Made by a program: the position numbers and the translations under genes. This document shows positions 55,974 to 64,000 of a stretch of DNA of 64,000 nt, piece by piece. Origin of the DNA: JAFEDN01 sp963795715 (GTDB lineage Bacteria; Pseudomonadota; Gammaproteobacteria; Coxiellales; Coxiellaceae); contig CAWCIY010000004.1 of the NCBI GenBank assembly GCA_963795715.1, positions 496,001-560,000 on the forward strand, written 5' to 3'. Positions within the stretch are counted from its first letter, which is position 1, and the number at the start of each line of letters is the position of its first letter. The notes beneath the pieces are model-generated. The model was not told where the DNA came from and did not search any database. It worked only from the letters and a program-made list of their open reading frames with translations.

Positions 55974-56840
55974 TTAAGCAATGTAGTTTCGAGTGATGGC
56001 TATTCTGGAGTGCCCAAGCTCCTCCGATAACCTCATCCGCGCTAACACATCCTGGCTTCGCTGTTGATCACTTAACTCATTTCTTTGAGGGCCTCCGACC
56101 AACGGGCAATCCCAACCGGTCAATTCTCGATAACGGTTTTGGGCGTACGCATGGCGTAACCCATGTGAACGCACACCAATTTTTTGCAAGACTTTGTCGT
56201 AGCGATACCGATGCTTAATGTAGGATTGACCCGCAGGTATCAGCGATTGATCGAAATTACCCACCCATTGCTTAGCCGCATCGAGCCAATGCCGTTGCTC
56301 CGGCGTGCGAATGGGAATTTCACGCGGGCGATTGCCTTTACACCATGAACCTTGTAAAACTAACTTGCTTCCTTGATCGGCCATGATGGGTTTAATTTTG
56401 AGAGATTCTTCCCGTCTTAATCCGAACAGTCGTTGGAGTTCTAAAGAAATCCGTATGCTTTGATCACTCACGCCTGATAAATCAGGATCTACAATCGCTC
56501 GATTTTTGATGATGAAGTGACGTCGCGCACCCACACCCAGATCGGTGTTCGTTGGAATCATGTTGGGTTTATTGATTAAAACCGACAAATGGCGCAGCGC
56601 CGCAATGCGATTTTTAATCGTGCCGTTATCCAGCTTTTTCTTCTGCCAATGTTTAGTCAACGCTAAGACATGTTTGCGCTGTAACTGCTGAACGGAAGTA
56701 ATTTTATAGCCTAATGACACTAATTCTCCGGCAGTACTCAAGAGTATTTGCCGCCGGTCGTAACGGGTGACATAAGCACCAAAATTATCCTGTTTTAGCG
56801 TGTTATAGATCGAACGTTTTAAATCTGTTTTAATACTCAT
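55974..56840 (-). CDS. Tyrosine recombinase (ICE/phage-type integrase)
   Basis: 288 residues. N-terminal SAM-like core-binding part (about 1-95) and catalytic domain with LFGLRREESLKI (Arg), HGLRHAYAQ (HxxR) and ELGHSRIAITRNYIA (His and nucleophile Tyr near the end). It resembles the integrases of SXT/plasmid-type elements with a separate N-terminal domain. No att site recognised. An operon partner may be the gene at 55836. Confidence 0.85.
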   Translation of the reverse strand: MSIKTDLKRSIYNTLKQDNFGAYVTRYDRRQILLSTAGELVSLGYKITSVQQLQRKHVLALTKHWQKKKLDNGTIKNRIAALRHLSVLINKPNMIPTNTDLGVGARRHFIIKNRAIVDPDLSGVSDQSIRISLELQRLFGLRREESLKIKPIMADQGSKLVLQGSWCKGNRPREIPIRTPEQRHWLDAAKQWVGNFDQSLIPAGQSYIKHRYRYDKVLQKIGVRSHGLRHAYAQNRYRELTGWDCPLVGGPQRNELSDQQRSQDVLARMRLSEELGHSRIAITRNYIA

Positions 56841-57516
56841 GAAAATTCCCTAAAAAAATAAATAAGCAATCCGTAAAAAAAATGGGATGAGGACAACCTC
56901 TACTTTCCTCGGACACGGAATTGATGGGTTAGTGTTAAGTCTCCATCGACACACCGTGAGGTATTCGACGGCTGTCACCGAAAAAACGGCGTCAGCATTG
57001 AGACTCAGGTTGAGGAAAAGTGAAAAAATAAATCTCAAAACAATGATTGAAATCATGAATTCAAAAGCAGGAAAAAAATGGTTTTTTCCTGAAAGAACAA
57101 AGACGAAAAACGTCTAAAAAATAATAAAAACAATCCGATAGGATGAATAAAGACTGAAAGTAGTCAAAGATTCAAAACGATCTGGCTTTTTCCCAAAAAT
57201 GAGGAGTAAAAGTCTGATGAGGCATTCCGTGAGTTGATACGATGATCACCCCAACTACATAACAACCGCATGCGAGGTGTCTCTCCATGCCGTGATATAG
57301 AAATAAGTCCTCGGCATCCCGAAGACCTATGGATTTTCTGCGGATTTACGTCGTGCAGAACCGACCCATGAGAGCCATTATATAGAAATGAATATTAAAG
57401 TCAATACTATTTTTTAAAATATTTTAAAAATTCAAATCTAATGATTCTGAGCTGCAAAATTTCAAAAAAATAAGCAGAAGCATTGCGAGTGATTTTGATA
57501 AAAATATTGACAGGCA

Positions 57517-57580
57517 ACGCCGTCATCTGGAAAGAAAAAAATTGAAAAAAAGCATTGTCATCTGGAAAAGATGACGGCGT
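57517..57580. repeat. 12-bp inverted repeat with competing inner hairpin
   Basis: ACGCCGTCATCT (57517-57528) pairs perfectly with AGATGACGGCGT (57569-57580). Within the loop GTCATCT recurs at 57557 and can pair with the same AGATGAC over a 5-base loop. The two folds exclude each other, like a terminator/antiterminator or switch, though no U-run follows. Confidence 0.6.
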
Positions 57581-57627
57581 GAACGGAATTCTGATTTTAA
57601 AATGAAAGAGTTATGAATGCAGCGGCA

Positions 57628-57669
57628 TCGCGTCACTGTAGAAAACGAGGTTTTCATACAGTGACGCGA
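57628..57669. repeat. Long near-perfect hairpin
   Basis: TCGCGTCACTGTA (57628-57640) pairs with TACAGTGACGCGA (57657-57669), and GAAAAC with GTTTTC continues the stem inside, separated by a single unpaired A, leaving a 3-base loop. About 19 bp in all. No T-run follows on the plus strand, so a recombination or regulatory site is as likely as a terminator. Confidence 0.7.
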
Positions 57670-57703
57670 AATGAAATTATGATTTAAATTTAATGTGTCA
57701 CTA

Positions 57704-57943
57704 ATGATCAGACTTGCTGCTGACACTTTCTTGAAAGTGAAAAGTCATAGTTACAAGTCTGACCTTCATGCATACGGAAAAGCGCCGGACTATCTCATAG
57801 CAGCTAAAACAACCGCAGCATGGTTTTTAATGCAAGCATCAATTCAATCTGGGGTGTGTACTTATGGTTTTTTATCCCCTATGTTTTATTTTGTTGTACC
57901 CCAAAAATACAATGTGTTTCAATTTGAAATTGACCCAAATTAA
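57704..57943 (+). CDS. Hypothetical 79-residue protein, possibly a fragment
   Basis: Begins MIRLAADTFLKVKSHSYKSD; has a hydrophobic middle (AAWFLMQASIQSG). No ribosome site and no family. It ends 46 bp before the Sel1 gene and may be the tail of a lost gene. Confidence 0.3.
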   Translation: MIRLAADTFLKVKSHSYKSDLHAYGKAPDYLIAAKTTAAWFLMQASIQSGVCTYGFLSPMFYFVVPQKYNVFQFEIDPN

Positions 57944-57988
57944 AAGGTAAGATATTTTTTCTGAAAACTTAAAAAAAGGAGAAAAAAA

Positions 57989-60900
57989 TTGTCCAAACAA
58001 ACTTCAACTGGAGAATTCAATTTTCATCAAGGTGATGATCACTTCTTTTTTAAGCGTAATGTTCAAGCATTTCAGTATTATCAAAAAGCAGTCATACAGA
58101 GTTATCCCCCTGCTTACTTACGTTTAGCTTGCATGTACCTTAATGGACAAGGTTTAGATAAATCGCTAGACCAATCAATAATATGGCAAGAAAAGGTGAA
58201 AGACAATATTCAATGGTTTCAAATTAGAGCAAATAGTGATGACGCTGAAGTCCAGTATTTATTGGGCTTATGTTACCAAACCGGTGTAGGTATAGAGAAA
58301 GATGAAAAACAAGCAGTGGTCTGGTATCGCAAATCAGCTGAGCAAGGAAATATTTGGGGACAGAGGAGTTTAGCGGATTGTTATTTAAACGGAAAGGGTG
58401 TAGCAAAAGATGAAAAACAATCTGTTGTTTGGATACGTAAATTAGCAGAGCAAGGTAATATAGTTGGACAATGTTGGCTGGGAGACCAGTATCGAAATGG
58501 TTCTGGAATTGAGCGAGATCAGAAAGAAGCAATCACTTGGTATCGTAAAGCTGCTGAGCAGGGTTACCCTGATGCTCAAATTAATCTAGCTGTTTGCTAT
58601 GCTTTAGGCGAAGGAGTTTCAAAAGACCAGAAAGAAGCAGCGATCTGGTATGGTAAAGCCGCTGAACAAGGTGACTCCGATGCTCAATTTAATCTAGGTT
58701 ACTGCTATGCTTTAGGCGAAGGAGTTCCGAAAGATCAGAAAGAAGCGGCAATATGGTTTCGAAAATCTGCTGAACAAGGTAACCCTAATGCGCAATTTAA
58801 TTTAGGTAACTGTTATGCTTTAGGCGAAGGAATTTCGCAAGACCTAAAGGAGGCAATGATCTGGTATCATAAAGCCGCCGAACAAGGTATTCCTGCCGCT
58901 CAAGTTATTTTAGGTTATTACTATGCGAAAGGTAAAGGAGTTCCAAAAGATCAAGAGGAGGCGGTGATTTGGTATCGTGCCGAGCAAGGTCAGCCTGATG
59001 CTCAATTTAATTTAGGTGTCTGCTATGCTAAAGGCGAAGGAGTTGAGAAAGATCAAAAAGAAGCTGTAACTTGGTATCATAAAGCCGCTGAACAAGGTAA
59101 CTCTGATGCCCAATTTATTTTAGGTAACTGCTATGCAAAAGGCGAAGGAGTTCTGAAAGATCAAAAAGAAGCAGCGATCTGGTATCGTAAAGCCGCCATA
59201 CAAGGTAATCCTTATGCTCAAACAATATTAAGTCTCTGTTACGCAACAGGAATAGGAGTCCCAAGAGACCATAAGGAAGCAGCATTTTGGGTTCAAAAAG
59301 TTGCTGAACAAGGGTGTACTGAACTTTTAAATTCTAATTCTACCTTAGCGCAGATTCTCTCACAAACCATGATACCTCTACCTAAACTCAGTGAGATAGA
59401 ATTAAAAATCAATCAAGAGGAAATCGAGCAGCAATTGCTCATTCAACCTTCAAAATCAGAAATGTTGCCCGCATTTCAGAGTTCTCAAATCTTGGCGCCT
59501 TCAACCAATCCAGCGGTAAAACTAATCGATCAAACAAAATTGAACCAGTTATTGCAATATGTAGCAGAAGGTGAAGAAGACAATGCAGAAGAATTGATCA
59601 AAAAGGACAAAAATTTATTACTGCACGCAGGAACGGTAACAGATTTATCGGGCCGGGAATTTAAACAGATTACCGCGTTTCAATATGCGTTATGGGCGAT
59701 GGACTGGCATATGTGGACGATGATTCAGAAATATCTACCCAAAGAAGCGCAAGCCGAGCAGTTCCAGGCATTAGAGAGCAAAGGCACGATGCATGGCAAA
59801 CATTTTAACTTGCAAGGGTTGATCGGCGCATTGCAGACGTATGTAGACAATTATGATAATTGGAGTGGAACCCAATGTGGAGAGCATTGGCGCAAAGTGG
59901 TTGGTGCGGCACAAAAAGAATTGCCTGTGCATGTAGTGAATGAATATTGTCGTTCTGATAGGCCGTTTGAGCCGTGTCCATCAGAGTGGGAAGCCAAGCT
60001 CTCGCGGACGCGAGAGTTGGAAATATGGGATAGTACCCAATCTAAGTATGTGAAAGGTTCGTGGTTTATACCCTCTTCATCGAAAGATGGCCTCGGATTG
60101 TCTTATGCTTTTTACAGATATCGCCGGCGTGCTGTGGCGGTGTGTCGTTGTCTGGGGGGTGACTGGGTCAGTGGGGGTGAGGCGTATTCAGACCTCAAAG
60201 CGCTCCAATCCTTGTGGAAGACGCGCACGCAGCAGTTGGAGTCTCTAAAAACTCAATTATTATCCACAACCAATCAAGATCAGGAATTGCAAACAGAATT
60301 AAAAGAGTTAAAATACGAGACGCCGGTTCAACCTCCAAAATCAACACCGCCGATATCGCAGTTCATTCCCCAAACTATTCTGCCACCGCCAAAACCTCAG
60401 ATCACTCCTCAGCAATTGGCCTTGCAAGATCAACTGATTACGGCCTGCAAACAAGGAGATGAGAAAAGGGTTAAATCGTTACTCCAACAAGGCGCGAAAC
60501 CGGATATCGCCAACGCCGAAGGTGAGCAACCATTAGGAGCAGCGGTTTGGGGTATGTGTCCTGATGTTGTCAACACCTTATTAAAACAAGTTGGCGGTGT
60601 TGCGCCGATGACTTGGCATAAATGCGAGCAACATAATAAAAAATATTATAATAATGAGGTATTTATCGTACCGAAGTTTGACCCGCGAACATTTGGAGAG
60701 TGGAACGATTTGTTACAAAAGATGGACCTCAACCCATTCATCCGCGCACTCCATTTAAAGGAAGTAGATGAGCAGTGGCATGATTCGGATTCGTCTAGTT
60801 GGGAAAATTTGAAAGAGTATGTAGGTTCAAGTGAATTGGTGGGAGCGAGTATTGGTTCTTTGGGTGGTTTTCAACATGTAACAGAGAAGAGGTTTGAAAG

Positions 60901-61735
60901 TTTCAGAGTACAGATTAAAAAAGAGATAGAGACTGCAAAACAGCCAACGGCAGAATTACAGCATGCTCAGGAATCCGATCTGAAACACCAGCCGCTATAT
61001 CAACCTCAAAAATCAACATCGGCACTGCCGCTGGTATCCCAGACTATTTCGCAAACCTTGATACCTCCCCCAAAATTGAAGTCCAGTCCTGAGCAATTGA
61101 CCCTGCAAGATCAACTGATTGCGGCCTGTAAACAAGGCGATGCAAAAACCGTTATAGCACTACTCAAACGAGGAGCAGGACCAGATATTGCCAACGCTAA
61201 AGGTGAGCATCCATTAGGGGCGGCGGTGTGGGGGATGTGTCCTGATGTCGTCAATGCCTTGCTGAAACAAGCAGGCGGCGTTGCGCCGATGACTTGGCAG
61301 GAATGCAAGCAACATAATTTTAAATATTATAAAGAAGAGTTTATTGTACCGAAGTTTGCCCCACAAACTTACGGAGAGTGGTATCAATTGTTGCTTAAAA
61401 TTGACCTCAATCCTTTCATTCGCGCATTCCATTTAAAGAATGTAAATGAGCAATGGCACAATGATGACTCTTCTAGTTGGGAACATTTAAAAGGTTCGGT
61501 AGGACATGAGGCGGAAGGATTTCTATATAGGATGTTGTACAAACCAGCTAGCGTATTTGACCCCGGGAAGAGCATAGAAAGAGTGTGGCCGCCACAGTCG
61601 ATGTCAATGACTGAGACAGGGTTTGTAAGTTTCAGAACACAAATTAAACGAGGCATAGAATCCGCAAAACAACCAACGAAACAACAAAGTCAGACGGGAT
61701 CCATCAGTGAGAGCCAAACATGTCTATTAATGTAA
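57989..61735 (+). CDS. Large Sel1-repeat protein with two 'WGMCP' modules and C-terminal CaaX box (CLLM)
   Basis: 1248 residues starting with TTG (AAGGAG 8 bases upstream; no better ATG). Residues 1-445 hold about 11 Sel1 repeats (AQFNLGYCYALGEGVPKDQ type). A region at about 515-760 (ITAFQYALWAMDWHMW, VVNEYCRSDRPFEPCP, ALQSLWKTRTQQ) recalls a module I associate with large Legionella-type proteins; this is memory, not a search. Two 'WGMCP' modules follow (about 800-985 and 1030-1225) as in the kinase at 37578. The end ESQTCLLM is a perfect CaaX box. No signal peptide. Infer a host-membrane-anchored scaffold-like effector. Confidence 0.88.
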   Translation: MSKQTSTGEFNFHQGDDHFFFKRNVQAFQYYQKAVIQSYPPAYLRLACMYLNGQGLDKSLDQSIIWQEKVKDNIQWFQIRANSDDAEVQYLLGLCYQTGVGIEKDEKQAVVWYRKSAEQGNIWGQRSLADCYLNGKGVAKDEKQSVVWIRKLAEQGNIVGQCWLGDQYRNGSGIERDQKEAITWYRKAAEQGYPDAQINLAVCYALGEGVSKDQKEAAIWYGKAAEQGDSDAQFNLGYCYALGEGVPKDQKEAAIWFRKSAEQGNPNAQFNLGNCYALGEGISQDLKEAMIWYHKAAEQGIPAAQVILGYYYAKGKGVPKDQEEAVIWYRAEQGQPDAQFNLGVCYAKGEGVEKDQKEAVTWYHKAAEQGNSDAQFILGNCYAKGEGVLKDQKEAAIWYRKAAIQGNPYAQTILSLCYATGIGVPRDHKEAAFWVQKVAEQGCTELLNSNSTLAQILSQTMIPLPKLSEIELKINQEEIEQQLLIQPSKSEMLPAFQSSQILAPSTNPAVKLIDQTKLNQLLQYVAEGEEDNAEELIKKDKNLLLHAGTVTDLSGREFKQITAFQYALWAMDWHMWTMIQKYLPKEAQAEQFQALESKGTMHGKHFNLQGLIGALQTYVDNYDNWSGTQCGEHWRKVVGAAQKELPVHVVNEYCRSDRPFEPCPSEWEAKLSRTRELEIWDSTQSKYVKGSWFIPSSSKDGLGLSYAFYRYRRRAVAVCRCLGGDWVSGGEAYSDLKALQSLWKTRTQQLESLKTQLLSTTNQDQELQTELKELKYETPVQPPKSTPPISQFIPQTILPPPKPQITPQQLALQDQLITACKQGDEKRVKSLLQQGAKPDIANAEGEQPLGAAVWGMCPDVVNTLLKQVGGVAPMTWHKCEQHNKKYYNNEVFIVPKFDPRTFGEWNDLLQKMDLNPFIRALHLKEVDEQWHDSDSSSWENLKEYVGSSELVGASIGSLGGFQHVTEKRFESFRVQIKKEIETAKQPTAELQHAQESDLKHQPLYQPQKSTSALPLVSQTISQTLIPPPKLKSSPEQLTLQDQLIAACKQGDAKTVIALLKRGAGPDIANAKGEHPLGAAVWGMCPDVVNALLKQAGGVAPMTWQECKQHNFKYYKEEFIVPKFAPQTYGEWYQLLLKIDLNPFIRAFHLKNVNEQWHNDDSSSWEHLKGSVGHEAEGFLYRMLYKPASVFDPGKSIERVWPPQSMSMTETGFVSFRTQIKRGIESAKQPTKQQSQTGSISESQTCLLM
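60391..61665 (+). repeat. Two 'WGMCP' modules in the Sel1 gene
   Basis: About 60391-60950 and 61080-61665. Both read LQDQLI.ACKQGD, then GAAVWGMCPDVVN.LLKQ, a segment near MTW..C.QHN, and NPFIRA.HLK. They are closer to each other than to those in the kinase, suggesting separate duplication or homogenisation. Confidence 0.88.
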
Positions 61736-61764
61736 CCCAAAAAGAGACCCAAGTATTACGTAAT

Positions 61765-61988
61765 CCTTCTACATTGATTCTACATGAGATTTTCAGGATT
61801 TTTAGCGCCACGGACGACCGGCTGATTACAAATTCTAAAAATAATGGTTTTAATACATTTTAACACGTTCTAACGACTCCTAATAAGTTTTAAAACTCTT
61901 TACATTACAATCAGTTATCGGCATAATATCCCCTAAGTACTTTTAATGTGTTTTCTCTATACCTTCTACACTGTTTCTACATGGGAGA
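61765..61988 (+). repeat. Direct repeat pair upstream of the integrase (candidate arm or core sites)
   Basis: CCTTCTACATTGATTCTACA (61765-61784, followed by TGAGA) and CCTTCTACACTGTTTCTACA (61962-61981, followed by TGGGAGA) match at 18 of 20 bases, 197 bases apart. The second overlaps the possible first ATG of the integrase gene. Such repeats beside an int gene can be arm-type binding sites; function is not shown. No tRNA gene adjoins. Confidence 0.45.
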
Positions 61989-61995
61989 CCGACTG

Positions 61996-63192
61996 ATGCG
62001 ATTAACTAAGACCCTACTTGACCACATTGAAGCCCCTATCAACAGCGATCAAGCCTTCTACCGCGACGCCCAACTCAAAGGCTTTGCTCTGCGTGTCACC
62101 GCTAATGGTATCAAAAGTTTTGTCGTTGAGAAACTCGTCAACGGCAAAGTCCGGCGCATGACCCTTGGCCGCTATGGAGAATTGACCGTTGAACAGGCCC
62201 GCCGGGAAGCTCAAAAGCTGCTGGGCAAAATCGCTACCGGCATTGACCCCCAGGCCGAAAAGCAAAACGCCGAGCTTCACGGCACCACCCTGGAACAAGT
62301 CTTTCAAGATTATCTCAATGCCCGCAAGGAACTCAAGCCTAAAACCCTGTACGGTTACCGGCGAATGATGGCGCGCGTCTTTTCAGAATGGCGAAATAAA
62401 CCCTTGTTAGCCATTACCAAAGATAAAGTCTCCAGGCTGCATACTCGCTTGGGCGAAGAAAACGGCCATGCGTATGCCAATTCTGCCATGCGGCTATTAC
62501 GCGCTTTATTTAACTTCGCCGCTGGACAATATGAGGACGCCCAAGGCCGCTCATTGATTACCGACAACCCGGTCAAGCGATTATCCCAAACCCGCTCCTG
62601 GTATCGTGTCGACCGGCGGCAAACGTACATTAAGCCTCACCAATTAGCCGCCTGGTATCGAGGATTAGAAAAAATGACCAATGACACACTGCGGGATTAT
62701 ATCATAGTCGTGTTGTTTACCGGCTTACGCAAAAACGAGGCTGCCCAGCTCAAATGGAGCGATATTGATTTGAAAGCTAAAACGCTAACCATTGTGGATA
62801 CTAAAAATCATCTATCCCACACCTTGCCCCTATCGGATTATTTATTCGAGCTATTCACTCGCCGCCACCAACACGCCACCAGTGACTATGTTTTCCCCAG
62901 TAGCGGCAAAGGCGGTTACGTGGTGGAACCCCGCAAACAGACCGCCAAGGTCATCGAGGATTCCGGCGTCATGTTTACCGTCCATGATCTACGTCGAACA
63001 TTTATCACCCTGGCCGAAAGCCTGGATATTTCGGCTTATGCGGTCAAGCGGCTGATCAATCATAAAATGACGAATGATGTCACTGCGGGTTACATTATTT
63101 CCGATGTCGAAAGATTGCGGAAACCGATGCAAGCCATCACAGACAATCTATTAAAATTCATGAAAAAATCATCAGATGATTTACTCACTTAA
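61996..63192 (+). CDS. P4-type tyrosine integrase
   Basis: About 398 residues from ATG 61996 (GGGAGA upstream; in-frame ATG at 61981 also possible). The N-terminal arm-binding domain (DUF4102-like) reads YRDAQLKGFALRVTANGIKS and MTLGRYGELTVEQARREAQK. The catalytic domain has LFTGLRKNEAAQLKW (Arg), FTVHDLRRTFITLAESL (HxxR), LINHKMTNDVTAGYI (His, Tyr). Complete and probably active. It marks the border of an integrated island on either side. GC is higher than in the effector genes before it. Confidence 0.92.
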   Translation: MRLTKTLLDHIEAPINSDQAFYRDAQLKGFALRVTANGIKSFVVEKLVNGKVRRMTLGRYGELTVEQARREAQKLLGKIATGIDPQAEKQNAELHGTTLEQVFQDYLNARKELKPKTLYGYRRMMARVFSEWRNKPLLAITKDKVSRLHTRLGEENGHAYANSAMRLLRALFNFAAGQYEDAQGRSLITDNPVKRLSQTRSWYRVDRRQTYIKPHQLAAWYRGLEKMTNDTLRDYIIVVLFTGLRKNEAAQLKWSDIDLKAKTLTIVDTKNHLSHTLPLSDYLFELFTRRHQHATSDYVFPSSGKGGYVVEPRKQTAKVIEDSGVMFTVHDLRRTFITLAESLDISAYAVKRLINHKMTNDVTAGYIISDVERLRKPMQAITDNLLKFMKKSSDDLLT

Positions 63193-63226
63193 TGAATACC
63201 CATGGACATCTGGAATATAACTCAAC

Positions 63227-63320
63227 TGGCCACTTATAGAATCATTATAAATGGCCATTCAATTTTAAAATTTGCTTTTCCCTGAATGGCCGTTTATAAT
63301 AAAATATAAGTGGCCATTCA
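63227..63320. promoter_or_regulatory. Paired inverted repeats before the AAA ATPase gene (candidate operator)
   Basis: Four copies of one motif: TGGCCACTTATA (63227-63238), TATAAATGGCCATTCA (63246-63261), TGAATGGCCGTTTATA (63283-63298), TATAAGTGGCCATTCA (63305-63320). They form two palindromes, the second ending 14 bases before the ATG. This layout suggests autoregulation or a mobile-element end. Confidence 0.6.
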
Positions 63321-63334
63321 ACTAGGGAGTCATC

Positions 63335-64000
63335 ATGCATATTTCCGGTCGCGATAGAGAAGTAAAAAAACTCGATGAGTTCTATAGCTCAAACAAATCT
63401 GAGTTCATGGCTATCTATGGACGCAGGCGGGTAGGAAAAACCTATCTAGTCAAACAATATTTCAAAAAAATGGATTGTGATTTTTTTTCTGCCACCGGGT
63501 TAGATAATGCTTCATTTAAATTACAGCGTGTGGCATTTTGCTCTGAACTCAGTCAGCAACTATTTAATGGATTGCCCATTGAAACGCCCCAAAGCTGGTT
63601 CAAAATATTTGAGTTACTGGATACGGCTATCAATCATAGCACAAAGAAAAAATTTGTTATTTTCCTTGACGAACTGCCTTGGATGGTAACGCCGAAATCT
63701 CAGCTCATAGAAGCACTAGAATACTTTTGGAACCAACGATGGAATTTTTCAAAAAAAGTAAAATTAGTGATATGCGGGTCTTTGTCTTCCTGGATAGTTC
63801 GAAATATTCTCGAAAATACGGGTGGGCTTTATCACCGTGTCACCTATCGACTCAAGGTTGAACCTTTTAATTTAGAACAAACCCATCAATTCTTAAAGGA
63901 AAATAATCAGGTTAATCTAACACCTAGACATATATTAAAATTATATATGGTGTTAGGGGGAATTCCTTTATATTTAGAACAAATTAAAAAAGGAAAATCC
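63335..64000 (+). CDS. AAA-family ATPase of the archaeal/DUF234 type (runs off window end)
   Basis: The first 222 residues. GRDREVKKLDEFY at the start, Walker A YGRRRVGKTYL (about 29-39), Walker B FVIFLDELPW (about 108-117), sensor segment KLVICGSLSSW, and GGIPLYLEQI near the end of the window. Family members are solitary ATPases of unknown substrate, often with a C-terminal DUF234 nuclease-like domain, which would lie outside. GGGAG precedes the ATG at 63335. Confidence 0.9.
   Translation, partial: MHISGRDREVKKLDEFYSSNKSEFMAIYGRRRVGKTYLVKQYFKKMDCDFFSATGLDNASFKLQRVAFCSELSQQLFNGLPIETPQSWFKIFELLDTAINHSTKKKFVIFLDELPWMVTPKSQLIEALEYFWNQRWNFSKKVKLVICGSLSSWIVRNILENTGGLYHRVTYRLKVEPFNLEQTHQFLKENNQVNLTPRHILKLYMVLGGIPLYLEQIKKGKS

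Larger units (their letters stand above)
56841..57694. other. Long non-coding region upstream of the recombinase
   Basis: About 850 bp. Short frames (for example 56887-57117) lack ribosome sites. The interval 57140-57400 has mixed composition and could include an attachment or regulatory site. Two strong inverted repeats at 57517-57669 are listed separately. Confidence 0.4.

Noticed and set aside
61736..61995. tRNA gene as integration target beside the P4-type integrase
   Set aside because: No cloverleaf or tRNA 3' end could be read on either strand next to the gene.

Overview
The window looks like part of the genome (chromosome or a large plasmid) of a host-associated gammaproteobacterium, probably of the Legionellales / amoeba-endosymbiont type. 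SecB and Fis homologues point to the Gammaproteobacteria. The base composition is AT-rich. Most of the coding capacity goes to very large proteins of eukaryotic flavour: protein kinases, a TIR protein, Sel1-repeat proteins, a permuted OTU-type protease, integrin-like and dystroglycan-like adhesion proteins, and three proteins ending in a prenylation (CaaX) motif. The genus assignment is inference; no rRNA or housekeeping gene is present.

Layout. 1-8.1 kb (minus strand): a LVIVD-propeller giant (cut by the window start) with its secB gene, a FUSC remnant, and a type VI secretion cargo cassette (PAAR protein, DUF6402 protein, small membrane protein, Hcp-peptidoglycan hydrolase fusion, candidate periplasmic immunity protein). 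8.1-14.5 kb: an intact IS110-family element with a structured leader, an integrin-like FG-GAP membrane protein, a frameshifted IS982 copy, and a fis paralogue truncated by an integrase remnant. 14.6-25.0 kb: an 8.9-kb haemagglutinin-repeat gene behind two small membrane/coiled-coil genes. 25.4-30 kb: a circularly permuted OTU-like gene fused end to end with a 3'-truncated multicopper oxidase (copA-like), then a helical unknown. 30.4-37 kb: a 1474-residue Hint-domain protein ending CIIS, small helical unknowns and a broken sensor-kinase fragment. 37.5-44.7 kb (plus strand): an effector-like run of kinase with two 'WGMCP' modules, TIR protein, kinase with Sel1 repeats ending CLIM, and a decayed kinase. 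45.1-52.5 kb (minus): a second LVIVD giant, a second secB and degraded copies of the effector/immunity pair. 52.6-57.9 kb: unknowns, KfrA-like plasmid protein, second truncated fis, tyrosine recombinase. 58-61.7 kb: a Sel1/'WGMCP' protein ending CLLM. 62-64 kb: P4-type integrase and an AAA ATPase running off the end.

Main themes. (1) A block of LVIVD giant + secB + immunity + hydrolase occurs twice, about 48 kb apart; the two SecB proteins are identical although the genes differ at four third-codon positions. (2) Each LVIVD propeller has exactly seven blades and sits inside an Ig/cadherin-like domain, between its 'LPxWL' strand and its last strands. (3) Three of the largest proteins carry perfect C-terminal CaaX boxes, suggesting membrane anchoring by host prenyltransferases. 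(4) A roughly 190-residue module is shared by a kinase and a Sel1 protein, twice in each. (5) Many genes end at recombination junctions (fis twice, copA, OTU gene, sensor kinase, hydrolase copy), so the region is a mosaic. No rRNA, tRNA or CRISPR array was seen.
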